Assembly (NCBI RefSeq): GCF_001642475.1
Contig: NW_019174016.1
Coordinates: 62,001-126,000 of the forward strand
Origin: Fonsecaea monophora
Taxonomy: Eukaryota > Ascomycota > Eurotiomycetes > Chaetothyriales > Herpotrichiellaceae
DNA: 64,000 nucleotides
Direction: 5' to 3'
Shown: piece by piece, positions 21,544 through 32,642 of the stretch
How the letters are laid out: every line of letters begins with the position of its first letter
How positions within the stretch are numbered: the stretch's first letter is position 1
Notes under the pieces: model-generated
Databases searched by the model: none
What the model was told of the DNA's origin: nothing
What the model saw: only the letters and a program-made list of their open reading frames with translations
Translations under genes and position numbers: made by a program

Positions 21544-22737
21544 ATGGCTGACCCAAACCAGAACCCTTCACCAGATGACAGCATACTCCCGTCCCTGCGC
21601 CGGTTCGCGTCAGCCGATGACCTTGCTGACTTTTTGCACGGGCAGGATCCAGGCGACACCTCTCTCCCAGCAGGTGAGTCAGGCGATGGTGTCGGGGAGG
21701 GTGTGATACCTCCTGCGACTGCTTCTCTTGAGGAACAACTCGTTCGCTACTTGGCAGAACAGCAAGACCTTGAAGGTGAGGACACTACTGCCAGTGCCAG
21801 TGACGGTGACGGTGACGGCGATTCCGAGTACGAGTGGTTCTCGTACCAAGTCTACTTTGCCGAGGAGGACCGCTTACTTCGTGCCGGTGGTGCTGGTGCT
21901 GGTGCCGATGCGGGTGGCACTACCAACGTCCCAGCTGGCGGTGCTCTGAACTCTCATCCCCCAATGTTTTTCGGAAGGGCTGCCAACCCTGACGATGACG
22001 ATGGCAATGACGGTGATGATGATGATGACGACGACGACGACAGTGATAACCCCTACGCCGACGCGAACCAAGTCGTTTCTAACCTCAGTGACGAATCAAA
22101 GGACGACAACGACGAAGAAGAAGATATTAATGACGAAAACAACCCCCAAATAACCCCCTGGCACCCACGCCTGGTCGTTGCGCCCAGCAACCCATTCCGC
22201 CAACGCCGCCCCCGCCACCGCAGACCACCCGCCCACGTCCACGACGGCGGCCGCGCCATGCTGTTCTTTGCCCTGTACAATTTGCGCCATGCGCGGGACC
22301 GATCAGCCAGGGAGGCTGTGCAGCGGGCTGTCGCGCTTAAGAGGGAGCGGGAGCGTCAAGCGGAGCGCGAGCAAGCCGAAAGACTCGAGCGGGAGGTTCA
22401 ATTGGAGAACCGCGTCTTGGGGATCGGCGGAGCCGGGAGCATCTGGGGTGGAATGCGGCTTCGGCGGGACGAGAGGGATGGGAGGCCTGTTGTCGATGAT
22501 GTTGGCAGCCATGGCATTGGCATTGGCATTGGGGGTTTTCGGGGTGATGGTGTTGTTGTTGACCGCGGTAATGGTGGTGGTGGTGGTGGTGGTGGTGGTG
22601 TTGATGACAATGCCGCCGTCCCCGCCGTCGTCATGAAGGATACTTTTGATTATCGCAAGTTGGCGACGGCCGGGGCGAGGCGGGAGAGGCAGTTGATCGA
22701 GGCCGGCGAGGAGGGCCAGCGTGGGTTTGAGTGGTAA
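21544..22737 (+). CDS. Hypothetical acidic low-complexity protein
   Basis: Single-exon model of 397 residues from MADPNQNPSP. An upstream in-frame ATG at 21220 would add 108 residues that look like leader. Visible parts: a short N-terminal segment LPSLRRFASADDLADFL; FSYQVYFAEEDRLLR; an Asp-rich run including nine consecutive Asp; a basic RQRRPRHRRPPAH block; a helical Arg/Glu-rich region (about 265-300) suited to a coiled coil; a poly-Gly stretch from a (GGT)n microsatellite at 22573-22601; and a C-terminal DYRKLATAGARRERQLIEAG helix. The stop TAA overlaps a GTAAGT donor-like hexamer, so a further 3' exon is possible. No known domain recognised. Confidence 0.6.
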   Translation: MADPNQNPSPDDSILPSLRRFASADDLADFLHGQDPGDTSLPAGESGDGVGEGVIPPATASLEEQLVRYLAEQQDLEGEDTTASASDGDGDGDSEYEWFSYQVYFAEEDRLLRAGGAGAGADAGGTTNVPAGGALNSHPPMFFGRAANPDDDDGNDGDDDDDDDDDSDNPYADANQVVSNLSDESKDDNDEEEDINDENNPQITPWHPRLVVAPSNPFRQRRPRHRRPPAHVHDGGRAMLFFALYNLRHARDRSAREAVQRAVALKRERERQAEREQAERLEREVQLENRVLGIGGAGSIWGGMRLRRDERDGRPVVDDVGSHGIGIGIGGFRGDGVVVDRGNGGGGGGGGGVDDNAAVPAVVMKDTFDYRKLATAGARRERQLIEAGEEGQRGFEW

Positions 22738-23516
22738 GTACCTCGTACTTCACTTGGTGAGATGTGATTCAATCGGAATTGGAAACAGAACGGATGTTGA
22801 GGAAGAGGAAACATGCACACAGAGAGACGGAGAGAGATGGAGAGGATGTAGTGTCTACTGTGTGTGTTTGTGTATGTGTATGACAGCGAGAGTCTCTCGG
22901 GATGACAACCAAAGGTACTGTAAAATAACTTGACTCTTTAGTGAATGAGTTGGTATTGAAACAACAAAGAGCCCCGTCTCCATCTACTATGTTACCTCTT
23001 GTCACCTTACTTTCCATCTGAATAACTAATAATGTGTAGATTTATACTTCCGTATTCGTACCCGTACCCGAATTCGTGCCATACCCTTTTCCGCATGGGC
23101 GGTTGTACATGGGGCTTAACCAATATTCAGGCAGTGAAATGGGATGACTATGCATTATGGCAATCTGTTCTGGACTTTTTATCCGCGCCTCCGCGAAATT
23201 CGCTGGGGCGGGCGGATTATGTACTCGTTAGAACAATGCAGTCGCGACTATGTATTTGGAGGATCTAGACCTAGACCTAGATCCAGGTGGCACGACTAAT
23301 ACCACTTCTTTCTGTACGTGCGTGCGTGACATGTGTTACCTTTGGTGATGGGCGGTGGCAGGATAGAAGACAAGAGGTGAGGAGCACACATGGATCATGC
23401 TCATAGCTCTGCCAGTTTCAACCACCAACTTGCTTCTAGTCCATCGCACCCCAACAACCTCGCACGCTGCTTGTACTCGTGCTTGTCCTTTGTACCAGGC
23501 TAGCAGGCTAGACAGG
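22738..23516. other. Convergent intergenic region
   Basis: 3' flanks of the acidic-protein gene and the sugar transporter. A CTAGAC-rich partial palindrome lies at about 23262-23284. No supported gene. Confidence 0.4.
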
Positions 23517-25552
23517 CTAGACAGTGTCGTTGTTGACCTTGCCAATCCCCTCTTCGTGGACAGCGACGGCCCCGACGTTTCCCCGCGCCTGGGCCTTTTC
23601 GTCGACGACTTGTTCGATCTTGAGGTGTTCACCGGCTTCGTCGAGCGTCTCGGCAACCTAGATTTTAGAGAAAAAGTGCGTTAGCATGGGTTGTCTGTAC
23701 ATTCAACTGGATCCGACCTTTTCGCAAAAGAAACACAAAAGACAAGATTGAGGGGAAAGAATAGTATAGTAGCGCATGAGGAGATCCTATGCTTACCTTG
23801 TCGCCAAAAATGGCCTCAATCTCTTCCAGCGTCTTGTGCCTAGTCTCCGGGTAGAACAGGACAAAAACAATCGAGAAGATGAAGCTCGAACACACAAAGA
23901 TGAGGAAAAACTTCCACGAGATGGTCTCGATGGCCTCCGGGGTGAATTGCACCAGGATGATGATCAGGACGTGCTGCGTCATGTAGCTGACGGCCACGCC
24001 CACGGGGCGCACAGACGTAGGCATGATTTCGGCGGGATACTGCAATTTCATCCCCAGACATTGTCAGTACAGGTCCTAAAAACTAATGCATTCTTGGGTG
24101 GAATCAAGAAATAACAAGGCTTGGGGGGGTACGAACAGTTGCCAAAAAGGCGTTGGCAGGCCCAGCGTATCCGAGCCCGACGAAAAACATGGCCACAATG
24201 ATGCCCTTGGCGAGACCGCGGTTGGTGCTTCCGCCGTTTTCGTAGATGGCCCAGGTGATGCAAGTCGTGAGGGTGCCGGCGATGATGAGAATGTACGATG
24301 TGATCTGTCCTTTGGATTAGTGGCTGACAAGTTTCAATTCCCCAAGCAAGGAAAACTGACCATGGTTGGTCGTCGTCCCATCCAGTCAAAGCAGAAAGCG
24401 GCGTATATCGCAGAGAGGGTGCCAACGGTGCCCCATACACCGGTCAGGATGAGCGACATGACGTTGCTGAATCCAACATTCGTGTAAAGAATAACCTGGT
24501 AGTTTTGGATGACGATGACACCGGAAAGCCTGTAGCGGGACAATGTATCAGTACCGCCATGTCTCCATCCGGATCGGGGTCATAAACTTACATGCACGCA
24601 ATGGCGTACCAGAACACCAACAAGAATCGCTTGCGGTACGAGGGCTTTTGCCAGATCGCCTTGAGTCCCAGTCGCTCTTCCCTGTCAAGCTCGATCTGGG
24701 CCTTGATCTGGTGGAACTCGCGCATGTAAAAGGTGTCGTCGTGCGTGGTGCCGTGCATCTTCTTGAGAACCGTCAAGGCCTCGTCGTGGCGGCCCACGTA
24801 GACGAGGAAACGGGGAGACTCGGGCATCAAGAAGGAGCAGGCGAACATGAGGGTGCCGGGGATCAGCTGGCAGCCCAGTAGGAGGCGCCAAGAGACGTCG
24901 CCCTTGATAAAGTAGAATCCTAGGCCACTGATGGGAAACTCAGCATTCATTCTTCCCAGGTGGCAGAAGAGATAGACTTACACCCATTCCGTAAAACAAT
25001 AAGCTCCGTTGACACTGACTCTGCGAAATTGTCAGCTCCATAACCTAGCAAGATTGACAGATTCCTCACGCATAAAGCCCGCCAATCCGGCCTCGCATCA
25101 GAGGAGGTGCAATTTCGGAACTGTAGGCAGGGCAGACGACGAAGATCAAGCCCGAGGCCATTCCGCCAATGACTCGTCCAGCCACGAAGGTGCCATAGTT
25201 GTGGGCACCTGTCTGCAAGGCCGCAGCGAGTATAGAGGCCAGACAGCCGATCTGGATGGTCCGAATGCGGCCGTATTTGTTGGGTAGATACCAATTCGAA
25301 GCCATGCCGACAACGGCGCCAGCGTAGTATGCCGATCCCATGGCGCCAATGGTGGTAGAATTCAAGTTGAAATATTCGAGGAAGGAGGTATAACCAAGGA
25401 CCGATGTCGTGCAGGCTATGTCAGGTGTCAATTTGCCGCCGTCTCTACAGCGTTGAGATATGCAGTGACTCACCAGAATCATAGCCATAAAATACGGCCC
25501 CGAAGGTCACGTACAGCACGCAAAGCCAATTGTATCGATTCATGCTGGCCAT
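23517..25552 (-). CDS. MFS sugar transporter, eight exons
   Basis: Exons 25552-25474, 25415-25070, 25020-24982, 24927-24592, 24529-24361, 24304-24137, 24039-23797 and 23657-23517; 506 residues. It is a sugar:H+ symporter / facilitator family protein. Visible signatures: NRYNWLCVLYVTFGAVFYGYD (TM1), GRRP-type loops, the AGRVIGGMASGLIF helix, PESPRFLVYVGRHDEAL after TM6, WMGRRPTMV, YPAEIMPTSVRPVG, and the PETRHKTLEEIEAIF tail motif. Exon 3 is only 39 nt. Intron 6 needs a weak GTTCGT donor; all other donors are GTRAGN-like except GTCAGT at intron 5. The last exon is a hydrophilic acidic tail. Probably a monosaccharide transporter in the plasma membrane; which sugar is unknown. Confidence 0.92.
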
Positions 25553-26425
25553 GTTTGCAACAGCACTCAAGGGCCGACTTCTCAATCAGATTGGACAAGG
25601 GAAGAGAGCTTACGGTAGTTGAGCTCTGGAGAAGCCCAAGGATGGGGCGTGATTTATGTATATAGAAAATACGAGCCAGGGTAATCATCGGGCTCAGTGC
25701 CGATCGCTATTGTCTGCCATGCGACAGTCAATCCTGAGTAGGATTTTCCTGACTACGAAGGCTTCACCAGGGATCAGGAAAGGTTAGCAAACAAGACCTG
25801 GGCTTGTTGGCGGGCAAAAGCCAGGGTTTGTGGAGTCCCCACAGAGTATCTCAGTCTTGCCTCGATCAGGACATCCTCGGAAGCATTGTCCAGTCACACG
25901 TGGGGAGTTTGTGGGCTTCTCCGCCTGTAATTCTAGGACCAGCAGAGCGGATCTGGTGAGAGTCGGCCGAATGTGGGATCTGGAGTAGCGGGAGAGCTCT
26001 AGAATAGCCCAAGATTATGCTGCCGTGTGGCGTCTGGTAACCGCATAGCTCTTAGTGTTCAAGGGGACGGGCCAGGGCAGCAGAAATTGCACAACGTTCT
26101 TGCAGGCGTGTCGGTTTTGATGATTCTCGTTAGTTCTCTGTGCACCTGCTGGCGCAACCTGCACTGTATCAGCAGAAAACACCCAAAAGAGTCCACGTTC
26201 CTAGACCCCGGGATGCTCCTCAGGTACCAGGATCTGCAACTGCATTTCTTGCACTAGATACCCTCTGGCAAGCCGGGTAGCGCCCTTGGCGCCCTTGCAC
26301 TCTTACCTCGTCTAGTTCGGGGGAAGCGCATTTGTTTGACAGCCAAATGATTGGCCCCCTGGTGTGAAGGCGGCGGTGTGTTCTCCACACCTGTAGCTTT
26401 TCAAGTCCCGTTATATATCTTATAA
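25553..26425. other. Promoter side of the sugar transporter
   Basis: No supported gene. It should contain upstream control sequence of the transporter (minus strand). Confidence 0.4.
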
Positions 26426-26426
26426 G

Positions 26427-26885
26427 TCAGGATTTGATGACATGGACCGAGTCATAGAAACGAGTCTCATAATTTTCTGGACCAACAGGTGTTTCATCTG
26501 CTCCCGGAACAGGCATAACATGACGACTCGTTGGTGGTCCATTGCTTGTAAAACTTTCACATTGAGCCTTTTCCCCGTGGGATGTTCCCCGGCTTCTTCG
26601 CTGCCCCATTGTATCACTCATACCTATTTCTCGGTGGCGAATCGTCAATCCCGTGGGGTTGTTGCGGGGTTTGCTCACAGTGTCTCTCGTTCTAGCTCTA
26701 TGGGGAACTTGGCATGTTTTCTCTGGGGTGTCATTTCTAACGAGCATCACCACGAGCATAACAGGAATGTCGAGCAGAGCAAGAATTCCTGAAGTCACGT
26801 AAGGGATCTCGTTGACGAATGATGGGAGGTGAGATGAGAGGAAAATTACTAGGTAGCTCTCATATACGCTGGCTTGGCACGCCAT
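26427..26885 (-). CDS. Hypothetical short ORF, doubtful
   Basis: A 152-codon frame directly downstream of the GST gene on the same strand. The first 50 residues contain two hydrophobic stretches (SYLVIFLSSHLPSF, GILALLDIPVMLVVMLV); the rest is polar and low in structure. No family recognised. An alternative is that this is 3' untranslated or intergenic sequence of the GST gene. Confidence 0.22.
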   Translation of the reverse strand: MACQASVYESYLVIFLSSHLPSFVNEIPYVTSGILALLDIPVMLVVMLVRNDTPEKTCQVPHRARTRDTVSKPRNNPTGLTIRHREIGMSDTMGQRRSRGTSHGEKAQCESFTSNGPPTSRHVMPVPGADETPVGPENYETRFYDSVHVIKS

Positions 26886-26925
26886 TCTCGATGAGGCTGT
26901 TTATAAACCGATAAACCCTGTTCGC

Positions 26926-28322
26926 TCACAGCTTCGACTGCCCGTGAGGCCTGATCACGAATCCAACACGGGGAAAGTGGATTCTCACCTCCCCCACAGC
27001 TGGACCAGTACCCTCGCTTGTCTTTTGAGGCGTGATGACCACTTCTTCCGGCGTGAGGGCCACTATTGTCCCAATGGTCGGACTATCCCTTCCAGTATCG
27101 TCAGGAGCAATCGTCACTTCCGCACCGACTGCGAGACCATTGCGTCCGTCAAGGTCGCGATGCGGAGGAGCTGGGGTCGCCAATAGAGGGACTGGGTCCA
27201 ACAGCGGCGTCTGTTTCAGTTGCTGCAGCATTTGTTCCACACCCTGTGTGTTCTCCTTCTCGAGCTTTGATTCCACACTCGGCAGCCCTTTAACGTATGT
27301 TTTGAAGCGCTCGAACCAAGAAAATAACCCGGGATACCGGTCTTTGTTGAACACGGCTCCCATGCCCTCCCCGTCCCCATCACTCGTCCCTCCACCTGTC
27401 AGGTTATCGATCCCTTCTCCACGGCTGATCTTCTCGCCCCAGTCGAGCTGGTACCACAGTGCCAGGTCCGCGACACTTGGCAGGTCGGTTCCGAAGAGCC
27501 ACGACTTGGTCTGATCGCCCGAGAGCAGCGGTTCCAACAAGCTCAACTGCAGATCTAAGCCGCTGAGATTTTCGGGAACTTTCCTCGCCAGTTTCTCCGC
27601 GTCGAGTTTGTGCCCGATCAGATTCGAGCGGTCGGTTCCAAAGTGCGTACGCCATACACTCGCTGGGATAAGCCCCGTGGTTACGCGGAAAAAGGGGCGG
27701 TCGGTCCAGTATGAGGCAAAGCCGCGGAGCAGTGGGCGAAAGGAGGCTGCAGAAGATGGGTAAAGGGTGCCGTAGCCGTTTGCGGGGGGGAACTGACTCT
27801 CGAGAACTTCGAGGATCAAGGAGGTGTCGATATAGATCTGTCACATCAAGGTTTGCATTCAGCTTGAACGTGGAATTGTGGCAACACAGGAGTATAGTGC
27901 CGAAGAGGTCGGACTGAGCCAAGAGGCAGACTTGCTTACCTCGCGCCCAATGGCCAGAACCGGGATCTTCCTGTAGGTCACATTGAAATTATCCTTCAAG
28001 ATTGGCCGTGGCATCATCGAGGGCACAACAACGAAAGCTGTCCAAGCAAACACCATAGCGTCAGCCCAGGACAAAGATTACGGAACAATCTCGGCAGGTA
28101 AAGCCTTCTCTGTGGGTTACGGCTCTGGTATATTCAACATACTGTATGGTATCTGTTTCAACTTGAGGGCCAGCTTCACCTTTGTGGTGAACGGCGACGC
28201 TGGATTGACAGTACGTTAGCTTGACATTTCTTTACTCTAGAGGTAGGAACGGGCTGTATCTCACAGTCATAGCCGAAGAGGACCACAGGGGCCTGGGGTG
28301 TTGAGCCATCTCCGGTTCCCAT
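26926..28322 (-). CDS. Glutathione S-transferase-like protein with a C-terminal extension, four exons
   Basis: Exons 28322-28265, 28199-28143, 28037-27940 and 27837-26926; introns of 65, 105 and 102 nt; 374 residues. The thioredoxin-fold half is split over three small exons: VVLFGYD-SSPFTTKVKLAL, then PSMMPRPILKDNFNVTYRKI and PVLAIGRE-IYIDTSLILEVL, covering the SPF active-site start, the cis-Pro (RKIPVL) and the DTS glutathione-contact motif. The helical GST_C-like half includes WLFGTDLPSVADLALWYQLD. After about residue 290 comes an extra domain (GLAVGAEVTIAPDDTG...GTIVALTPEEVVITP...HFPRVGFVIRP) that looks like a small beta-barrel; fungal proteins of this layout are annotated with DUF7962. 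Catalysis is inferred, not shown. Confidence 0.9.
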
Positions 28323-28636
28323 GATTGTAGCTCTCAGACAGTTCTAGTCAACTAGGAAATTGGTGACCAGAAAGATGGCAAAAGGATGAGAAAGTTCAAA
28401 CTCGACTCTTCTATTCTGCAACGATTCCGGTTAATCATCAAAGGGCGTGCTGGTACCTGACATGAGTAAACACCTCTTTGCGTACATGTACAAGGTACGC
28501 GTCCGCGAATCGTAGCAGGAAGAGCTGAAGTCAAAAGTCGGATGAATGGGTGGTTGTTGGTACTTGAGCCTCGGTTCGGTCAGAACTCGTCATTTGATTT
28601 GACGAGGCTGGCTCAGCCTTGTTCAGCCTCGTGCTC
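28323..28636. other. Short spacer
   Basis: GST promoter side and 3' flank of the MRJP-like gene. Nothing else seen. Confidence 0.4.
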
Positions 28637-29774
28637 CTATACAAGTTGTATCTTGGTTGCATTATTCAACAGAGGCACTCGGTACAAAGCATAAGGCTTG
28701 ACCCGCATGTCGATGCCACCTTGGCACGATTCCCCTCTCCAAAGCCGATTCTCCGTAAAGTACAAATAGTTCCCGGCCACAGAAAAGGTGTCCGTCCAGC
28801 CGATCCGCGGATCTCTCACATAGGTCTGGACTGTCCCATTTTGATGGTTAAAAGTAGGCACACTATACAAATGACGCTCCGCAACCACTCAAAAATACAA
28901 GACATCCTCGTAGTTGGAAAGAGTGATTCCGTCTGCACCAAATACAACCCCGGAAATAGGCATCCCGCTACCTGCATTCATATATACAGAGTCGCCCCAA
29001 ACACTGGCGTAGAAGCCTGGCTCAGGACGGACCTGCGGAATGTTTTCCAGATAACGCCATGATTCGCCAGTCCCTAGATCCACCACGATGATTCCATTCC
29101 GCACTTTGCTAGAAGAATCCGTAATGTAGGCGATACCTTGGCCCGAGGTCGTAAGAGAAGAACGCAAGTCAAATCGAACGTCGTAAAGGTAGGAGTCGGG
29201 ATAAGCCACCGTCGGCGGGAAAAGAATGCTCTGGAAAACGGTAGTTTTTGTCAAGCCAACGCCCACCAGTTTAGGACCACCAAGGTTAGAGGTGGTTAGT
29301 GTGCCGTTGCTGAGGAGGGCTCGGCCAGTGTCCAATATCCACAAACGATCTTTGGGGTCGACAACCACACTTTGGACAGACATCAGATAGTCCGAAAGAC
29401 CTGTTGTGGTGGGCGGATTGGTTGAATAGTTGACTGCTCCTCCTGAGGGAGAATTTACCTGTGCACTGGGAAAAGGGATTTCGGTGTTGTTCGATCCAAG
29501 CTCGGCGACCTGGTATCTCGTATTGTAGTCAAGCCCCAAAGGATAGCAGGAAAACATGCGTCCAGAGGCAGAGACAGCTACCCCTAGAGGCAGATGTCGG
29601 TTGAAGTTACCTCAGTCGAAAAGAGGCAGGTCTCGTACCTGTCGGCCATTCGTCAAAATAGAGGCGCATCAACTCAAGTGGCGGACCCACGCTCACTGGA
29701 TTGCGAGCAGGGATTTGAGCCGTAACAGCACCCAAGGACGCATAGAAGAGGACATTTGTGACGTTCAATTTCAT
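28637..29774 (-). pseudogene. Secreted MRJP/yellow-like protein interrupted by an in-frame TGA
   Basis: Exons 29774-29639 and 29583 onward (intron 29584-29638, 55 nt). A signal peptide (MKLNVTNVLFYASLGAVTA) is followed by the MRJP/yellow propeller (PF03022-type): MRLYFDEWPTGVAVSASGRM with FSCYPLG, SVQSVVVDPKDRLWILDTG, AYPDSYLYDVRFDLR, GQGIAYITDSS. At 28891-28889 the frame meets TGA after 276 codons, within NYEDVLYF. The same frame then continues for 83 codons with HLYSVPTF, SVAGNYLYFTENRLWRG and PYALYRVPL, exactly the expected C-terminal third of the family, up to TAG at 28637. No plausible intron removes the TGA. It is either a recent nonsense mutation or a readthrough case. Fungal MRJP-like proteins are extracellular; their substrate is not established. 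Confidence 0.8.
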
Positions 29775-30208
29775 TTCGATAGAGTTGTAACCTGGTGAAG
29801 AGATTGACCGTCAAAGGCAGCGAGCCAAGAGGCCAGGTGAACGTGGTCGAAACTGCCTGCAGCAAGCTATATAGCTGTCTCCGGATCTGCCAAAGCTTGT
29901 CATCTAGTGGACCTTTGTGCATGGGTGACGAAATCATAGCGGAAACTGTATCCGCGGTTTGATGACCATGGCAAATCCATATGGTACAATTGGTCGACAT
30001 GAGATCGAGAAGATGGAGTCGAGAATGAGCAAATTCGTGCTTGGTGTATCCCTCGGCCGCAGCACTCAGCTCATGAGATATGGCGTGTTGCATTGAGTAT
30101 CAGGTCAACTGATCGACGTCATCGTGACGACCGAGACTTCGGCAAGTGCGACGAGGCTGAAGGATAGCCCTACAGCATTTGTGCGAGTCTATGGTGCTGT
30201 GCGTCTGT
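29775..30208. other. Spacer
   Basis: Promoter side of the MRJP-like gene and 3' flank of the LCHN-like gene. A minus-strand ORF at 29674-30093 overlaps the signal-peptide exon in another frame and is rejected. Confidence 0.4.
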
Positions 30209-32157
30209 TCAGAGTAGGCGAAGTCCACAACAGTCAATGGACACTGGTCGCACCGTTGCTTGTCTTTCCCACCAGAGCATTGATAATGCTTCCACAAATC
30301 GTTTGTCTGACGCGCTCCAGCTGTCCAACCCCAAGTCCAGCATGTCTTCGTGATTGATCTCGATATTGGCCTCCGCGGCGTGTTCGGCCAACAAAGGCTG
30401 GCTATCTTGCTGGCCCATCTGACCATTGGAGTTTGCATCGGTGTCATCATCATCATTGTCGTGGTACCTGCCCTCAGCCTCCGCACTGCCGTCTACCCTT
30501 GAAATGGCAGCTGTGACAGTTTGAAAGATGGTCGCGGTCAGGCGGTGGAAGTATGCAACCACCGCAACTTCACGGCTCTGCTCCTCCTCGTCTTCACCAT
30601 ATAGCAGCGTCGAGTCTCGTTCGATCTCATGTTCTTCTCCCTCGGCAAACCCTTCACGGCGGTCTCCAGCAGAAGCCCACCAAACGAAAGAGGTGTATGC
30701 CATTCGAGACCAAGATGGAGGTTCCACCACTAACTTGTTGGTCGAGTTTGAGGATGAAAGTGAAGAAACAGATGAGGCTTCATCATCAGTAACAGCCGTC
30801 TCACTGGGTTCTAGCCTCCGGAGACCACGCATGAGGTTTGCAAACCGACGAAAGTCTCGTTGGGTAGCTTTGATGGAAACTTTGGGGAAAGCCTTGGTCA
30901 ATTCTGGGCTTGAAACAATAATTCGCGGAAACACTTTTCCTGAGGCAGCCTGTAAGCCCGCTTTAGGCATGAGTACAAGGACATCATAGAGGTCGGGTTT
31001 TGAGGTGAGCACATCATCCGTCGTGCAAGCGATAAAACCGTGGTTGCTTCCGGCGGCTCGAGCCTGCTCGAGCTGGGGAATATCCATTACACCAACAGTG
31101 AACAGCGCACGCAAGCGAGCAGTAGGGGGATCGGCTTCATGCGGCACTAGCGATTTTGAGACAGACGAAAGAATAGACAGGTTATATACTTCCATGCAGT
31201 CAGTGTCTGACAACTTGGCAGGGTAATTTCATGCTCACCAAGATTGCAACAGAACTCAACAGGGGCATCTGTGACAATCAAGATGCGTCTGCGAAGTAGG
31301 GCTGCTCGATAAAGTGGAAATATCAGGGGTCCAAACAGCTTGATAGAATCCACCAGTGTCAACGCAGGATGATGAGGCGTCAACGCATGATGTGGCTGGA
31401 TAAAGGTTGTCGCCGCGGACATTGTCCTTGACTTCTGGTACCCATTGGGCCTGCGGGTTGGGTCCTCTTCTCCAGACTCAAGAGGCGTTTGCGGCGCTGC
31501 TTCCTCAGGCCGCAGCTTGTATTTCTCCCAATACTCTTCGAGAGCAGTAACACTCCCCGGGTTGTCGATTTGTGCACTACCCTTGTCAACAGATGCAGCC
31601 AAGAGCATTGTACCGCAATATCCTACCTTGAGAGCTCCACCAGAGACTCTGCATGGCGCCAGATCCGGCCCATGCGACCGTGTTCTAATGGTACCAGTGC
31701 ACCAACCGCCAACATCCGGGCAGCACGGTCTGCCTGCTCATCTGCCTTGTTGATGAAGGCGCTAAGTCCAGCATAATCATCGTGGATAAAGTATCTTCCC
31801 AACCATTCAGTAATTTTGACCAGCTCTTGAGTATATCACTCACACCAGATCCTGTTCGACGTTGTGCAGACCGGACGGTAGGGACTTGAACTCGACAACA
31901 CCCTCGACGGGGACTGTAGTGGCTGGTCAGTGTGGGCGCTAGAATTGAATTGAACGGGGATGTTTACCGTCGTCAACAGATCTATGCCATCCTAGGGTGT
32001 ATCTGCAGGAGTGTTAGCATGCGCCAAAGACTAGAGAGGGCGCATAGCCATACCCTTTGCGATGGTCAAAGTTGACCAAGAAGAGGGCCAAGATGGGAGG
32101 AGTCGGAGGTTCATTCGACGTGTCAATCCTCAAGGAGTTCGAGGCATGGTCCGCCAT
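30209..32157 (-). CDS. LCHN/DENND11-like protein (DUF2347 plus DUF4484), six exons
   Basis: Exons 32157-32054, 32002-31968, 31913-31844, 31794-31627, 31576-31239 and 31188-30209; 564 residues. The start LALFLVNFDHRKG-YTLGWHRS, then VEGVVEFKSLPSGLHNVEQD, YFIHDDYAGLSAFINK and ALTPHHPALTLVDSIKLFGP with YRAALLRRRILIVTDAPVE are the conserved blocks of DUF2347 (LCHN), a divergent DENN-type domain. The acidic C-terminus ending LDLGLDSWSASDKRFVEALS with LWWERQA is the DUF4484 block. DENN-like proteins act as Rab exchange factors or membrane-trafficking regulators; yeast relatives localise to cortical or endosomal membranes. The fourth intron uses GTAGGA and a TAG acceptor, the weakest junction of the model. 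Confidence 0.88.
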
Positions 32158-32642
32158 TCATGAAGGCGCTCTTGCATAACGACAACAGAGATGCTCGTGC
32201 TTCTGAACATCGGTGGGTATATGGGGGTCGCAATTGAAGTGGTACGGGTAAATCGCCAATGCGAGTAGCGTGGCTCCAAAATCAAATGTCAAATGACGTG
32301 GGTTTGAGACAAATCAAATGACAGAGCCTTACACTCCACCACTCCAGACAGCACTCCGTCTACCATGTAAATTAGATTCGTCCAACACAGAACCCGATTT
32401 CAATGACGTGAGACGTTGAATGTTCCAGTACAACTAAGCGAAAGAGCATTATCGCCGCCACGGTGAGTAGAAGACCGGCCTAAAAAGCGAACTCCAGTGC
32501 GATGCTAGCGACTTGCTGCAAAAAACACTTCATGCCTTGCTGTATTACTCTACCAGAGGCACTACCATCCTCCATGATCAACGAAACCAAAGGCTGTGAC
32601 TGAATGATTGTTTCTACACCATCCTGTGCTGTCCCCTTTTCG
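32158..32642. other. Spacer
   Basis: LCHN promoter side and 3' flank of the membrane-protein gene. No gene seen. Confidence 0.4.
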
